A DNA stretch of 64,000 bases from CAVVJA01 sp963801715 (GCA_963801715.1 CAWDGB010000022.1:1-64000); one strand, 5' to 3'; positions 25,259 to 35,246 are shown, counted from the stretch's first letter. The notes: generated from the sequence alone by a model not told the origin. Numbers and translations are program-made.

Positions 25259-27685
25259 CTAGGTGACGGAGTGAATCCGGTAGACGTCGTACACGCCTTC
25301 GACATTGCGAATGGCGCGCAGCAGGTGACCAAGGTGCTTCGCCTCGGCGAGCTCGAAAGTGAACTTGCTGACGGCCACCCGGTCGCGGTTGGTGGTCACG
25401 ACTGCCGAGAGGATGTTGACCCGCTCATCGGATAGCACCCGGCTCACGTCCGAGAGCAACCGGTGCCGGTCGAGCGCCTCGACCTGGATGGAGACGACGA
25501 ACACCGAGTCCGCGGACGGCGCCCATGCCACGTCGACGAGCCGATCCTGTTGACCGAGCAGCGCCGCCGCGTTGGTGCAGGCTCGCCGGTGCACCGAAAC
25601 GCCGCCACCGCGGGTGACGAAGCCCAGGATGTCGTCCCCGGGCACCGGCGTGCAGCATCGAGCGAGCTTCACCCAGACATCGGTCGCGCCCTTGACGACG
25701 ACGCCGGCGTCTCCCGATGCTCTCCGTCCAGTCGGAATGGCCTGTACGGACGGGCGCGCCGTCTCGGCGATGTCCTCGGTGGCGCCCTCGAGACCGCCGA
25801 GCTGCGCCACGAGCTTCTGTACGACGGACTGAGCGGAAATGTGGCCCTCGCCCACGGCCGCGTACAGCGCGGCGACGTCAGTCATGTGCAGGTCGCGGGC
25901 GATGGTCAACAGGGCATCGCCGGACAGCAACCGCTGCAGCGGCAACGCTGCCTTGCGCATCGCGCGGGTCAGCGCGGTCTTGCCTGCGTCGATCGCATCC
26001 TCACGTCGCTCTCGGGCGAACCACTGGCGGATCTTGGTCCGCGCCCGTGGGGACTTCACGAAGCCCAGCCAGTCGCGGGACGGGCCGGCGTTCTCGGCCT
26101 TCGAGGTGAACACCTCGACCGTTTCGCCGTTGTCCAGCACGCTCTCCAGAGCGACGAGCTTGCCGTTCACCCGGGCCCCGATACACCGGTGGCCGATCTC
26201 GGTGTGCACCGCATACGCGAAGTCGACCGGGGTCGACCCGGCCGGGAGCGCGACGACGTCGCCCTTGGGGGTGAAGACGTAAACCTCGCTGGAGCCCAGG
26301 TCGTAGCGCAGCGAGTCGAGGAACTCCTCCGGCTCCTGCAACTCGCGTTGCCAGTCGAGAAGCTGCCGGAGCCACCCCATCTCATCGGATACGGCCGACG
26401 GCTCGGCGGCGGAGATGTGCTTCTGCTCCTTGTACTTCCAGTGCGCGGCGATGCCGTATTCGGCGGTGCGGTGCATCGCCTGGGTGCGGATCTGCAACTC
26501 CACCGGCTTGCCGCCTGGGCCGATCACGGTCGTGTGCAACGACTGGTACATGTTGAACTTCGGCATCGCGATGTAGTCCTTGAACCGACCCGGGACGGGC
26601 TGCCAGTTCGCATGGGTCACACCGAGCGCCGCATAGCAGTCGCGCTCCGAGTCGACCAGAACGCGGATGCCCACCAAGTCATAGATGTCCGTGAACTCGC
26701 GGCCGCGCACGATCATCTTCTGATAGATCGAGTAGTAGTGCTTCGGCCGGCCGGTAAGCGACGCCTTGATGTCGCCTTCCCGCAAGTCGGAATTGATCCG
26801 CTCGATCACCTCGTGCAGGTAGGTGTCCCGAGACGGTGCCCGCTCGGCCACCAGCCGTACGATCTCGTCGTACCGCTTCGGGTAGAGGGTCGCGAACGCG
26901 AGATCCTCCAGCTCCCACTTGACCGTATTCATGCCGAGCCGGTGCGCGAGCGGCGCCATCACCTCCAGCGTCTCCCGAGCCTTTCGCTCCTGCTTGGCGG
27001 GCGGCAGGAAGCGCAGCGTGCGCATGTTGTGCAGCCGGTCCGCGAGCTTGATGACCAGTACCCGAGGATCGCGGGCCATCGCCACGATCATCTTCCGGAT
27101 CGTCTCGGCCTCAGCCGCTTCGCCGAACTTGACCTTGTCCAGCTTGGTTACGCCGTCGACGAGGTGAGCGACCTCCGGGCCGAACTCGGCAGCCACCTCC
27201 TCGACCGTGAGACCGGTGTCTTCGACCGTGTCGTGCAGCAAGGCGGCCACCAGCGTGATGGTGTCCATGCCCAGCTCGGCGAGAATCGTGGCCACTGCGA
27301 GCGGGTGGGTGATGTACGGATCGCCGCTCTTGCGTCGTTGCCCGCGATGCCGTTCCTCCGCCAGGTCGTAGCCGCGCTGGAGGAGCCTGGCGTCGATTTT
27401 GGGATGCGCGCCGCGGTGGATCGCGAGCAGCGGCTCGAGGACCGGGCGCACCGTCGACGATCGTTGCGTACCGGTAACGATGCGCCGGGCCAGGCGGTCC
27501 CGGACCCGGCGTCGGTGTTGCTGGCCGCTGCGGGACACAGCGGGCACTTGGGCGGCGGCGAGAACCGGAGGCGGCGGCGGGGACGCCCCCCGCTGCGCGG
27601 CGTCGTCAACCGTCGTCGCGCTGTGCCGGCCCACGCCGGTGCGCGCGACGGGGGGCTCCGTCACGATCGGCACCTGAGGCTTCAC
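25259..27685 (-). CDS. relA: bifunctional (p)ppGpp synthetase/hydrolase RelA/SpoT (Rel)
   Basis: Stringent-response enzyme, 808 aa. An HD hydrolase domain comes first (YITHPLAVATIL, LLHDTVEDTGLT). The synthetase domain has RGREFTDIYDLVGIRVLV and the GRPKHYYSIYQKM block. TGS (VYVFTPKGDVVALPAGSTPVDFAYAVH), zinc-finger-like (ARCCTPVPGDDILGFVTRGGGVSVHR) and C-terminal ACT domains follow. Hydrolase histidine/aspartate motifs look intact, so both activities are expected. The GTG at 27685 has no close ribosome site; AGGGAGG at 27713-27707 sits six bases before a CTG at 27700, which may be the true start (five more residues). Confidence 0.96.
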   Translation of the reverse strand: MKPQVPIVTEPPVARTGVGRHSATTVDDAAQRGASPPPPPVLAAAQVPAVSRSGQQHRRRVRDRLARRIVTGTQRSSTVRPVLEPLLAIHRGAHPKIDARLLQRGYDLAEERHRGQRRKSGDPYITHPLAVATILAELGMDTITLVAALLHDTVEDTGLTVEEVAAEFGPEVAHLVDGVTKLDKVKFGEAAEAETIRKMIVAMARDPRVLVIKLADRLHNMRTLRFLPPAKQERKARETLEVMAPLAHRLGMNTVKWELEDLAFATLYPKRYDEIVRLVAERAPSRDTYLHEVIERINSDLREGDIKASLTGRPKHYYSIYQKMIVRGREFTDIYDLVGIRVLVDSERDCYAALGVTHANWQPVPGRFKDYIAMPKFNMYQSLHTTVIGPGGKPVELQIRTQAMHRTAEYGIAAHWKYKEQKHISAAEPSAVSDEMGWLRQLLDWQRELQEPEEFLDSLRYDLGSSEVYVFTPKGDVVALPAGSTPVDFAYAVHTEIGHRCIGARVNGKLVALESVLDNGETVEVFTSKAENAGPSRDWLGFVKSPRARTKIRQWFARERREDAIDAGKTALTRAMRKAALPLQRLLSGDALLTIARDLHMTDVAALYAAVGEGHISAQSVVQKLVAQLGGLEGATEDIAETARPSVQAIPTGRRASGDAGVVVKGATDVWVKLARCCTPVPGDDILGFVTRGGGVSVHRRACTNAAALLGQQDRLVDVAWAPSADSVFVVSIQVEALDRHRLLSDVSRVLSDERVNILSAVVTTNRDRVAVSKFTFELAEAKHLGHLLRAIRNVEGVYDVYRIHSVT

Positions 27686-27746
27686 GGGTTCGGCGGCCAG
27701 CGGGGTCCTCCCTGCGAGGCGAACGTGGCCAAGTCTAGTCCGCCGG

Positions 27747-28283
27747 TCATACCGTCAGGAGTGCACGCACGCCGGGATGAGGCAGTCGATTACGCCCATT
27801 GAGGAAGCCCAGTTCGAGCAGCACGGCCATACCGACCAGGTGCCCACCGGCCCGGCCGATCAGGTCGGCCGACGCGGCCAGCGTGCCGCCCGTCGCCAGC
27901 ACGTCGTCGACGAGAAACACTCGGCGGTTGGTCAGTACGCCTTCTGGAACCTCGACGGTCGCTGCTCCGTACTCGAGCACATACTCCTGACCGATGGTCG
28001 GTGGCGGAAGCTTTCCGGCCTTTCGCACAGGCACCAGGCCACACCCGAGCCGGGACGCCAGAGCGGCGGCGAGGATGAAGCCGCGCGCCTCGATTCCAGC
28101 GACAAGATCGACCGGGGCGTGCTGCCCGGCGACGTCGGTCAGCGCACAGATCACCGTCTCGAACGCAGTGCCGTCCGCCAGCAGCGGGACGATGTCCTTG
28201 AAGACGATGCCGGGCTGCGGAAAATCCGGGACGTCCCGGAGCCGCGCCTCGATGACCGTGGCGGCCTCGGTTGCGATGCTCAC
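27747..28283 (-). CDS. apt: adenine phosphoribosyltransferase
   Basis: Purine-salvage enzyme (178 aa) making AMP from adenine and PRPP. The PRPP-binding loop is RRVFLVDDVLATGGTLAAS (about 120-138), preceded by DFPQPGIVFKDIVPLLAD and GIEARGFILAAALA. It overlaps the secF stop (ATGA) and precedes relA, the standard actinobacterial secD-secF-apt-relA order. Confidence 0.96.
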   Translation of the reverse strand: MSIATEAATVIEARLRDVPDFPQPGIVFKDIVPLLADGTAFETVICALTDVAGQHAPVDLVAGIEARGFILAAALASRLGCGLVPVRKAGKLPPPTIGQEYVLEYGAATVEVPEGVLTNRRVFLVDDVLATGGTLAASADLIGRAGGHLVGMAVLLELGFLNGRNRLPHPGVRALLTV

Positions 28284-29383
28284 CGTCGCCGGGGGGATCG
28301 TTGGGGCCGGGCGCCTGGACGCGGCGCCGGTGCCGGCCCACCGCTGCGGCGGGCCGCCGCGGCGGCGGCAGCCAGCTCGGGCTGCGCGGCGGCGCGCTCG
28401 GCTGCGGCCCGTTCGGCGGCCCGCTTGGCCGCGACCCGCCTGGTGAGCGCCTTGTAGGAGGCCTGCCGCTCGGTGAGGTCACACACGATGGGCGTGGCGA
28501 GGAACAGTGAGGAGTAGGCGCCCGTCGCCAGGCCGACGAAGAGAATCAACGCGAGATCCTCGATGGTGCCGACGCCCAGAATGCCGGCTCCGACGAAGAG
28601 CAATCCCGCGACGGGCAGCAGCGAGATGAGCGAGGTGTTGATCGAGCGCATCAGGGTCTGGTTCACGGCGAGGTTCGCTGCCTCGGAGTACGTCATCCGT
28701 GAGCCGGCGAGCAGGTCGCGTGAGTTCTCGCTCACCTTGTCGTATACGACGACCGTGTCGTACAGCGAGAAGCCGAGAATCGTGAGCAGCCCGACGACCG
28801 TCGATGGCGTTACTTCGAAGCCGACGAGCGAGTAGACGCCTGCCGTCAGGACCAGGTCGTGGATCAGCGCGATGAATGCGCCGACAGCCATTCGCCACTG
28901 GAAGCGTATGGAGATATAGATCGACACGACGATCAAGAAGATGATGAGCGCCTGGATGGCCTTCACCGAGACGTCATGGCCCCAGTCCGAGCTGACCGTC
29001 TTGACGCTGATCTTCGCCGTCGGTATGCCCAGGGACTTGGCGACCGACGACAAAACGCGAGCTTGGTCTGCGGCACTCACGTTCTTGGTCTTGACCACGA
29101 TCTGCCGGGTGTTTCCGGAGCCCACCTCCTGGGCGGCTCCTGCCGACGGCAGGTTCGCGGTCCTGAATGCGTCTTCGGTTTGACGCGTTGTGATCGTCGT
29201 GCCCTGCGCTTGGATCTGGAATTGGCTGCCTCCGGCGAATTCCACGCCGAAGTTGAAGCCTCGGAAGACGAAGCTGAGGACGCAGATCACCAGGATCACG
29301 CCGGACGCGAGGTACCAGCGCTTGCGCGTCCCGATGAAGTCGAAGCGGGTCTCGCCGCGATACAGCTTGCGGAAGATGGACAT
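28280..29383 (-). CDS. secF: protein translocase subunit SecF
   Basis: RND-type membrane protein, 367 aa, that uses the proton gradient with SecD to pull proteins across the membrane. It has the N-terminal FRGFNFGVEFAGGSQF block, then six predicted membrane helices with VGLLTILGFSLYDTVVVYDKVSEN, the SecF signature. The Ala/Arg-rich C-tail (AKRAAERAAAERAAAQ) is low complexity. Its ATG shares one base with the secD stop (TGATG). Confidence 0.95.
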   Translation of the reverse strand: MSIFRKLYRGETRFDFIGTRKRWYLASGVILVICVLSFVFRGFNFGVEFAGGSQFQIQAQGTTITTRQTEDAFRTANLPSAGAAQEVGSGNTRQIVVKTKNVSAADQARVLSSVAKSLGIPTAKISVKTVSSDWGHDVSVKAIQALIIFLIVVSIYISIRFQWRMAVGAFIALIHDLVLTAGVYSLVGFEVTPSTVVGLLTILGFSLYDTVVVYDKVSENSRDLLAGSRMTYSEAANLAVNQTLMRSINTSLISLLPVAGLLFVGAGILGVGTIEDLALILFVGLATGAYSSLFLATPIVCDLTERQASYKALTRRVAAKRAAERAAAERAAAQPELAAAAAAARRSGGPAPAPRPGARPQRSPRRR

Positions 29384-31500
29384 CAGCGCTGCCCTCGCTC
29401 GGCCCTCATCTTCGCGCGCCGCGCGGCGGCCCGTTCGGCCGCGCTGCCGGGTGTCGGTGGCGTGCGCGGTCGATCCGGCTCGGCGGAGTCCGACGGCGAC
29501 TCGGTCGTTTCGACCGCCTCACTGATCGGCGCAGACGCCTCGCGGGTCGGAGACGATTTCCGGGGCTCCGGCTCGTCGACCTCTTCGTCCAGCACCGCCA
29601 CGCCGCCCCGGGACTCGGTGGTGCGCGGAGGCGCCGCCGCGCGCCCGGCCGTCGCCGCGCGTCCTGGCCACGCCGGGCGGAGGTTTTCCCTCGCGCAGGC
29701 TCGGCGGCCGCGGCCACCTCGCCGGCGACGCCTCCGGCGCGCACGCTGTCCAGCCCGGTGAACCGGGCCGAACCGAAGGCCTTGCTCCGCGAAAGCAAGG
29801 AGATCAGCGGATGGGTGAACAGGAAGACCACTACGAGGTCGAGGATGGTCGACAGACCGAGAGCGAAGGCAAAGCCACGGACGTCACCAGCGGCGAAGTA
29901 GTACAGGATCGCCGCGGCCAGGAAGGACACGGTGTCGGCGGACAGGATGGTCCGCCGCGCCCGCACCCAGGCCCGCGGGACGGCGACCCGGAACGTGCGA
30001 CCGTCGTGGACTTCGTCCTTGATCCGTTCGAAGAACACCACGAACGAGTCGGCCGTGATGCCGATCGCGACGATGAAACCGGCAATACCGGCAAGGGTCA
30101 GGGTGAAGCCGATCTGGTTCCCGAGCACCACGAGGCAGGCGTAGGTCAGGGCACCGGAAACCATCAATGACGCGATCGTGACCAGACCCAGCGCCCGGTA
30201 GTAGAGCAGCGAGTACACGACGACCAGCAGCAGGCCTATCGCGCCGGCCAGGAGCCCAGCCTTGAGCTGGCCGAGTCCCAGCGTTGCGGTCACCGAGTCG
30301 GTGGTCAGCAGGTTGAAGCTGAGGGGCAGCGCACCGTACTTGAGCTGGTTGGCCAGTGCCGTAGCGCTCTTCTGATCGAAGCTGCCACTGATCTCCGTGG
30401 CGACCCCGTTGATCGCCTGCTTGTTGTACGGCGAGGACACGACAACGCCATCCAACGTGAAGGCGACGAAGTCCGCACAAGGTGTGGTGGTCGTATCGCA
30501 CGTTTCGATCGAGGTCGTGCTGTCGGTGCCGCCGGTGTTGTGCGCGGTGGTGTAGTTGGCCCACGCCTTCTGCCCGGTCGACTTCAGGTTCAGCGATACG
30601 GCCCATTGCAGGTTGGTGCCGTTGGGTGCCTGGGCGCTGGCCGAGGAGATCTCCGTACCGGGAACGATGATCGGGCCGAGCAGGAAGATCGTGGTGGGCG
30701 AGGTGGCGCTGTCACACGCCAGCAGGGTGGGGTGTTTGTCGTCGTCCGGCGGCTTGGCAGTTGCAGTCGAAGTTCTGCATGGCCGCGCGCAACTCCGTTT
30801 GCTGCGCGGGCGTGAGCTTCTTGTACTCGGCTTCGTTCTGCGGAATGGGGAATTTCAAGCCGGCCAGTGGGTTGGCTGACTTTGTCGTCGCCGATGGCGA
30901 CGCCGAAGGCGTGGGGGTCGCGCTCTTGGCTGGCGAGGTGGTCGCCGGCGAGGACGGCGTCGTCGACGGGGCCGCCAGCGGGCGAGCCGCGTTGGCTTGC
31001 CCGGACTTGGTCGCGCTGCCACTCGCTTGCGGCGCGGACGTCGTTGGAGTCGGCGCCGGCGTGGTCGTTGCCCCGGACGGGCCGGCGGTGGCCGCGCCGG
31101 ATGTCCCGGCGCTCGGGAGCGTCACCGGTGGCATGACGACCGGCCGGAAGTTCAGTTTGGCCGCAGCGCCGATGTTCGAGATGTCGCTCGCACTCTTGCC
31201 CGGGATGGAGATGACGATCTGGTCGTCCCCCTGAATCACAACGGTCGACTCGGCGACCCCGTAGGCGTTGACGCGCTCCTGGAGGATTTGCCGGGCCTCC
31301 TGCATCGACGACTTCGACGGGGTTTTGCCGTTGTCCGTCCGGGCCTGGTAGACGACCTGGGTGCCGCCTACGAGATCGAGCCCCAGCTTGGGTGTGTGCC
31401 GCTGCCCGGGCCAGAACACGATGCCGTAGAGCACGGCGAGGATGACCAGAAGAGCGAGGAAGTAGCGCCCGACGCGCAACGTTCCGGCGGGTGGTGGCAC
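29383..31500 (-). CDS. secD: protein translocase subunit SecD, two frameshifts as sequenced
   Basis: About 705 aa after correction. The N-terminal part (first membrane helix, then LGLDLVGGTQVVYQA and ARQILQERVNAYGV) ends early in the given frame near 30745. One extra base around 30753-30762 displaces the continuation PPDDDKHPTLLACDSAT to ISGSFDQKSATALANQLKYG. The membrane part (GLLLVVVYSLLYYRALGLV, GIAGFIVAIGITADSFVVFFERIKDE) is intact. Between about 29620 and 29740 one base is missing, so the natural acidic tail DEEVDEPEPRKSS ending at 29383 lies in another frame. An unusual Ala/Ser/Thr/Pro-rich insert (about 85 aa) lies within the first extracytoplasmic domain. The GTG at 31500 follows GAGGAG. 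Confidence 0.9.
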
Positions 31501-31646
31501 GGGCGAAAATCTCCTCGATGTGATTCAGTTCGGTGGCGGCCGGCCGGCGCGTCGGCCGTGAGGCCGCGATGTTAGGCGCGCGTATCGACCAAGTATGACT
31601 GACCCGGCCTAGATCGGCCTGGGACGGCCGTCACCGGTGTGCTAGC

Positions 31647-32051
31647 TCAGGCGTCCGGCCGCTCCGGCGCGGGTCGGTCTGGCGCGGGTCGGTCCGGCCT
31701 GGCGTCCTCCGGCCCGGTCGGGGTGGCGGTAGCTGCCTCGTCGGCGCTGCGATCGGGGTACGGGGCGGTGCCAGCCCGGTATTGGGTGGGCAGTGACGCC
31801 GCATCGCGCAAAGCCGCAAAGGCGAATTTCACCTCGACACCGGGCGCGATGGACAGCAACACGGTGTCGTCTTCCTGATTGATCGCCGTCACCGTGCCGT
31901 AGAGGCCCGACGTGGTCATCACGTCCGTGCCGACCACGATGGTTGCGTGGCGCTGCGCGTCGGCCGCGGCTGCCTTATGTCGGTTGCGCTGGGCGAAGAA
32001 GAGCATGCCCAGCACCAGGGCAGCCAAGATGATCAGGGGCAGCGCGCTCAC
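31647..32051 (-). CDS. yajC: preprotein translocase accessory subunit YajC
   Basis: Single-pass membrane protein (134 aa). A hydrophobic helix (ALPLIILAALVLGMLFFA) is followed by QRNRHKAAAA, the GTDVMTTSGLYGTVTAINQEDDTV domain, and a Pro/Arg-rich tail with repeated RPAPDRPAPERP. YajC associates with SecDF. It precedes secD by about 146 bp, a gap that carries the secD ribosome site and no other recognised element. Confidence 0.92.
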   Translation of the reverse strand: MSALPLIILAALVLGMLFFAQRNRHKAAAADAQRHATIVVGTDVMTTSGLYGTVTAINQEDDTVLLSIAPGVEVKFAFAALRDAASLPTQYRAGTAPYPDRSADEAATATPTGPEDARPDRPAPDRPAPERPDA

Positions 32052-32135
32052 GAGGATCCTTACGTCGGCGTGGCAGTTTGACGCGCAGTCTAGGCGTTTG
32101 GCGGCTCAACGAACGGGGCGCACCATGCGTGCCCG

Positions 32136-33212
32136 TCAGGAATCGAAGAGGGTCGGGCCGGCCGCGGCACGAGGGGCGGGCAGACCCAAATGGGTCCAGG
32201 CGGCCGGCGTTGCTATCCGGCCGCGAGGAGTTCGAGCCAGTAGGCCGGCTCGGACGAGGAACGGCTCGGCCACTTCCTCGATCGTCTCCACCTCTTCCCC
32301 GACAGCGACAGCGAGGGTGCCGACGCCGACCGGGCCGCCACCGAAGCGGCGTACCAGTGAGTCCAGAACACTCCGGTCGAGCCGGTCCAGGCCGAGGTCG
32401 TCCACGTCGTAGATGGCGAGGGCCTCGCGGGCTACGGCCCGGGTGACGATGCCGTCCACCCGGACCTCGGCGTAGTCCCGAACTCGGCGCAGCAGCCGGT
32501 TCGCGATGCGCGGCGTTCCCCGCGAACGGCCGGCGATCTCGCGGGCACCGTCCGGCTCGAGACGTACCCCGAGCAGGGTGGCCGAGCGGGTGAGGATCCG
32601 GACCAGGTCCGCGTCGCTGTAGAAGTCCAAGTGGCCGGTGAAACCGAACCGATCTCGTAGCGGGCCGGTCAACAAGCCGGCGCGAGTCGTCGCCCCGATC
32701 AGGGTGAACGGCGCAAGCTCGAGCGGAATGGCTGTCGCACCCGGCCCTTTGCCGACGATGACGTCGACCCGGAAGTCCTCCATGGCCATGTACAGCAGCT
32801 CTTCAGCCGGCCGGGCGATGCGGTGGATCTCGTCGACGAACAGCACCTCTCCCTCGCCGAGACTGGTCAGTAACGCGGCCAGGTCCCCGGCGCGCTCGAT
32901 CGCCGGTCCGCTGGTCACCCGGATCGGCGTGACAAGCTCAGTCGCGATGATCATCGCGAGGCTGGTCTTGCCCAACCCGGGCGGCCCGGACAGCAGGATG
33001 TGATCCGGGGCGCGATGGCGCCGGCGCGCGCTTTCCAGCACCAGCTCGAGCTGCTCGCGGACCTTGGGCTGGCCCGGAAACTCGGCGAGCCGCTTGGGCC
33101 GCAGGCTCGCCTCCACCTCGCGATCATCAGGCGTCGCCATCGCGGAGACCACCGCATCGACGGCCGGGGAATCGGCTTCTGGGGCCGTCACTGGCGATGG
33201 CCGCTCGCTCAA
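32136..33212 (-). CDS. ruvB: Holliday junction branch migration ATPase RuvB
   Basis: AAA+ motor (358 aa) that drives branch migration with RuvA. The N-terminal LRPKRLAEFPGQPKVREQL, Walker A LSGPPGLGKTSLAMII, Walker B VLFVDEIHRI and sensor ATTRAGLLTGPLRDRFG are all present, and the C-terminal winged helix is intact. It overlaps ruvA by 4 bp and belongs to the ruvC-ruvA-ruvB operon. Confidence 0.97.
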   Translation of the reverse strand: MSERPSPVTAPEADSPAVDAVVSAMATPDDREVEASLRPKRLAEFPGQPKVREQLELVLESARRRHRAPDHILLSGPPGLGKTSLAMIIATELVTPIRVTSGPAIERAGDLAALLTSLGEGEVLFVDEIHRIARPAEELLYMAMEDFRVDVIVGKGPGATAIPLELAPFTLIGATTRAGLLTGPLRDRFGFTGHLDFYSDADLVRILTRSATLLGVRLEPDGAREIAGRSRGTPRIANRLLRRVRDYAEVRVDGIVTRAVAREALAIYDVDDLGLDRLDRSVLDSLVRRFGGGPVGVGTLAVAVGEEVETIEEVAEPFLVRAGLLARTPRGRIATPAAWTHLGLPAPRAAAGPTLFDS

Positions 33213-33832
33213 CCCGCGCGCCCGAGAAGCTGGATGCTACGGCGCAGGGCGGACGGCAGATCGGGGTGAGCCACATCGGCTTCCTGGGCGACGACGTCGA
33301 TCGCGTCGGCCACCTCTTTTCCGGTGAATCCCAGCCCGGCGAGCGCGTGCCGAAGCTGATCTCGCCACGGCGCGACGGCGGTCACCCCGTTGACGCCCAT
33401 TGGGCGTTGGTCCGCGGCGTAGTCAGGCTCCAGGCCGCCAACCCGATCCCGCAGTTCGACGACGATCCGCTCTGCCCCCTTGCGCCCGATCCCCGGTACC
33501 AGGGTGAGCGCTGCGATGTCGCTGGTCGCGATCGCGCGTCGCGTCTCCCCCGGCGGATGCACGGCGAGGATGGTCTGGGCGAGCCTCGGGCCAACACCAT
33601 TGGCCGTCTGAAGCAGCTCGAACAACGCCCGCTCATCGTCATCGGCGAATCCGTAAAGGGTCAGCGAGTCCTCCCGGACGACCAGGCTCGTCGCCAGCCG
33701 CGCGGTCTGCCCGACCCGCAGCCGAGCCAACGTGGCGGGCGAGCACGATACCGCGAGGCCGACGCCACCGACCTCGACGACTGCTCCGTCGGGGCCGACT
33801 GCGCAGACCACGCCTCGCACGCTGGCGATCAT
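33209..33832 (-). CDS. ruvA: Holliday junction DNA-binding subunit RuvA
   Basis: Tetrameric junction-binding protein, 207 aa. An N-terminal OB fold (MIASVRGVVCAVGPDGAVVE) is followed by tandem helix-hairpin-helix motifs (FELLQTANGVGPRLAQTIL and LTLVPGIGRKGAERIVVEL) and a C-terminal RuvB-binding domain. The ATG at 33832 overlaps the ruvC stop (ATGA); the longer frame is a shadow of ruvC. Confidence 0.97.
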   Translation of the reverse strand: MIASVRGVVCAVGPDGAVVEVGGVGLAVSCSPATLARLRVGQTARLATSLVVREDSLTLYGFADDDERALFELLQTANGVGPRLAQTILAVHPPGETRRAIATSDIAALTLVPGIGRKGAERIVVELRDRVGGLEPDYAADQRPMGVNGVTAVAPWRDQLRHALAGLGFTGKEVADAIDVVAQEADVAHPDLPSALRRSIQLLGRAG

Positions 33833-34347
33833 CGCTGGCCGGCCACGACAACAGCCGCATTGATCCGGGCCCGCGCCGGCCCACGCCACAGCTGGCAGAT
33901 CGCGAGGGCCAGCGCGTCGGTCGCGTCGGCCGGCCGGGGCACCGCGGGCAGCCGGAGCAGCCGGGACACCATCGCGCTCACCTGAGTCTTGCTGGCGACC
34001 CCTGAGCCAGTGATCGCCGCTTTGACCTCGCTCGGAGTGTGCAGTGCGACCGGGACGCCCGCCCGGGAAGCCGCCACGATGGCCAGCCCCGCAACCTGGG
34101 CGGTGCCCATGACCGTACGGACATTGTGTTGGCTGAACACCCGCTCCACGGCCACGACGTCCGGACCGGTGCGCTCGATCGACTCGGCCAGTGCATCGGC
34201 GATCGACTGCAGGCGCCGCCCGACTTCGGCATCTGCCGGCGTGCGGAGCACGGTGACCTCCACCAGCGTGAGCGGCCGTCCCGCGCTGCCGTCGACTACG
34301 CCCACCCCGCATCGGGTGAGGCCGGGATCCACCCCGAGAACCCGCAT
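33829..34347 (-). CDS. ruvC: crossover junction endodeoxyribonuclease RuvC
   Basis: Holliday-junction resolvase, 172 aa, RNase H fold. Catalytic acidic residues sit in VLGVDPGLTRCG (Asp7), VAVERVFSQHN (Glu68) and RPADATDALALAICQ near residue 141. The ATG at 34347 gives the usual MRVLGVDPG start. It is the first gene of ruvCAB and diverges from the M50 gene. Confidence 0.97.
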   Translation of the reverse strand: MRVLGVDPGLTRCGVGVVDGSAGRPLTLVEVTVLRTPADAEVGRRLQSIADALAESIERTGPDVVAVERVFSQHNVRTVMGTAQVAGLAIVAASRAGVPVALHTPSEVKAAITGSGVASKTQVSAMVSRLLRLPAVPRPADATDALALAICQLWRGPARARINAAVVVAGQR

Positions 34348-34432
34348 GGCCAGTGGACTCCTGTCTCGAACAGAGGTTCGATCAGCGTAGCGGCGTTCGC
34401 CTCCGCGTCGGTGATGACACGCCCGGTTGTCT

Positions 34433-34438
34433 ACTGTC
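34433..34438 (+). promoter_or_regulatory. -10 box suggesting a leaderless mRNA
   Basis: TACTGT, a TANNNT match, lies six bases before the ATG at 34445, and no ribosome site is visible. The spacing fits a leaderless transcript for the protease gene. Confidence 0.4.
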
Positions 34439-34444
34439 GGGGCC

Positions 34445-35239
34445 ATGGACGCGTGGCCCCGACAGCACCGCCGGGGCGTGCGGATCAGCCCCATCTTCGC
34501 GGCCTGCGTGGCCCTGGCCATCCTCGGCGGCTACCTGTCGTGGGACGACGACCGAACCGGAGTCGTCCCTCGACTCGGCGTGTTTCTGCTCGTCATCAGC
34601 GGCTGGGTGGTGTCGCTGTGCCTACACGAATTCGCGCACGCCTACGTCGCCTACCGATCGGGTGACCACAGCGTCGAGGCGGCCGGCTACCTGACCCTGA
34701 ATCCGCTTCGCTACGCGCACCCATTCCTGTCCATAGTGTTGCCGATCCTTTTCATCGTGCAGGGCGGCATCGGCCTGCCGGGCGGCGCGGTGTACCTGCA
34801 CCCGAGTGCCTTCCGCACCCGAGCGCAGCAGAGCTTGGCGGCGGCCGTAGGCCCACTGATGAACGCGCTGTTCGCCGTCGTCGTCCTGCTGGTCGTCCGG
34901 GGGCACGACCTGGGTAGCCCGCACGACCGATTCTGGGCCGGCTTGGCCTTCCTCGGTTTCCTGCAGATCAGCGCGACGGTGCTCAACCTGCTGCCCGTTC
35001 CCGGACTGGATGGCTACGCCATCATCGAGCCGTATCTGGCCCCGCAGACGCAGCGGTCATTCGCGAACGTCAAGCCCTGGGGCATGCTCGGCGTGTTCCT
35101 GCTGCTACAGATCGACCAGCTCAACCGCTGGTTCTTCGACCTCGTCGGACAGCTGTACGACCTGACCGGCGCCCCACAGCTGCTGTGGGTCTTCGGCTAC
35201 GAGTTGCTGCAATTCTGGCGCTACAGCAACCTCGGCTGA
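34445..35239 (+). CDS. site-2 protease family (M50) membrane metallopeptidase
   Basis: Multi-pass membrane protein of 264 aa. The zinc motif HEFAHAYVAY is in the second membrane segment (about residue 59), and the second metal-site block is NLLPVPGLDGYAIIEPYL near residues 185-200. These define the short PDZ-less M50/S2P group. Such proteases release membrane-bound regulators. No anti-sigma substrate is evident beside it. It diverges from ruvC and converges with yebC. Confidence 0.9.
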   Translation: MDAWPRQHRRGVRISPIFAACVALAILGGYLSWDDDRTGVVPRLGVFLLVISGWVVSLCLHEFAHAYVAYRSGDHSVEAAGYLTLNPLRYAHPFLSIVLPILFIVQGGIGLPGGAVYLHPSAFRTRAQQSLAAAVGPLMNALFAVVVLLVVRGHDLGSPHDRFWAGLAFLGFLQISATVLNLLPVPGLDGYAIIEPYLAPQTQRSFANVKPWGMLGVFLLLQIDQLNRWFFDLVGQLYDLTGAPQLLWVFGYELLQFWRYSNLG

Positions 35240-35246
35240 CGATAGT

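Noticed and set aside
25463..27802. Plus-strand open frame of 779 codons opposite relA
   Set aside because: It is an antisense shadow of relA; no ribosome site and no domain signature.
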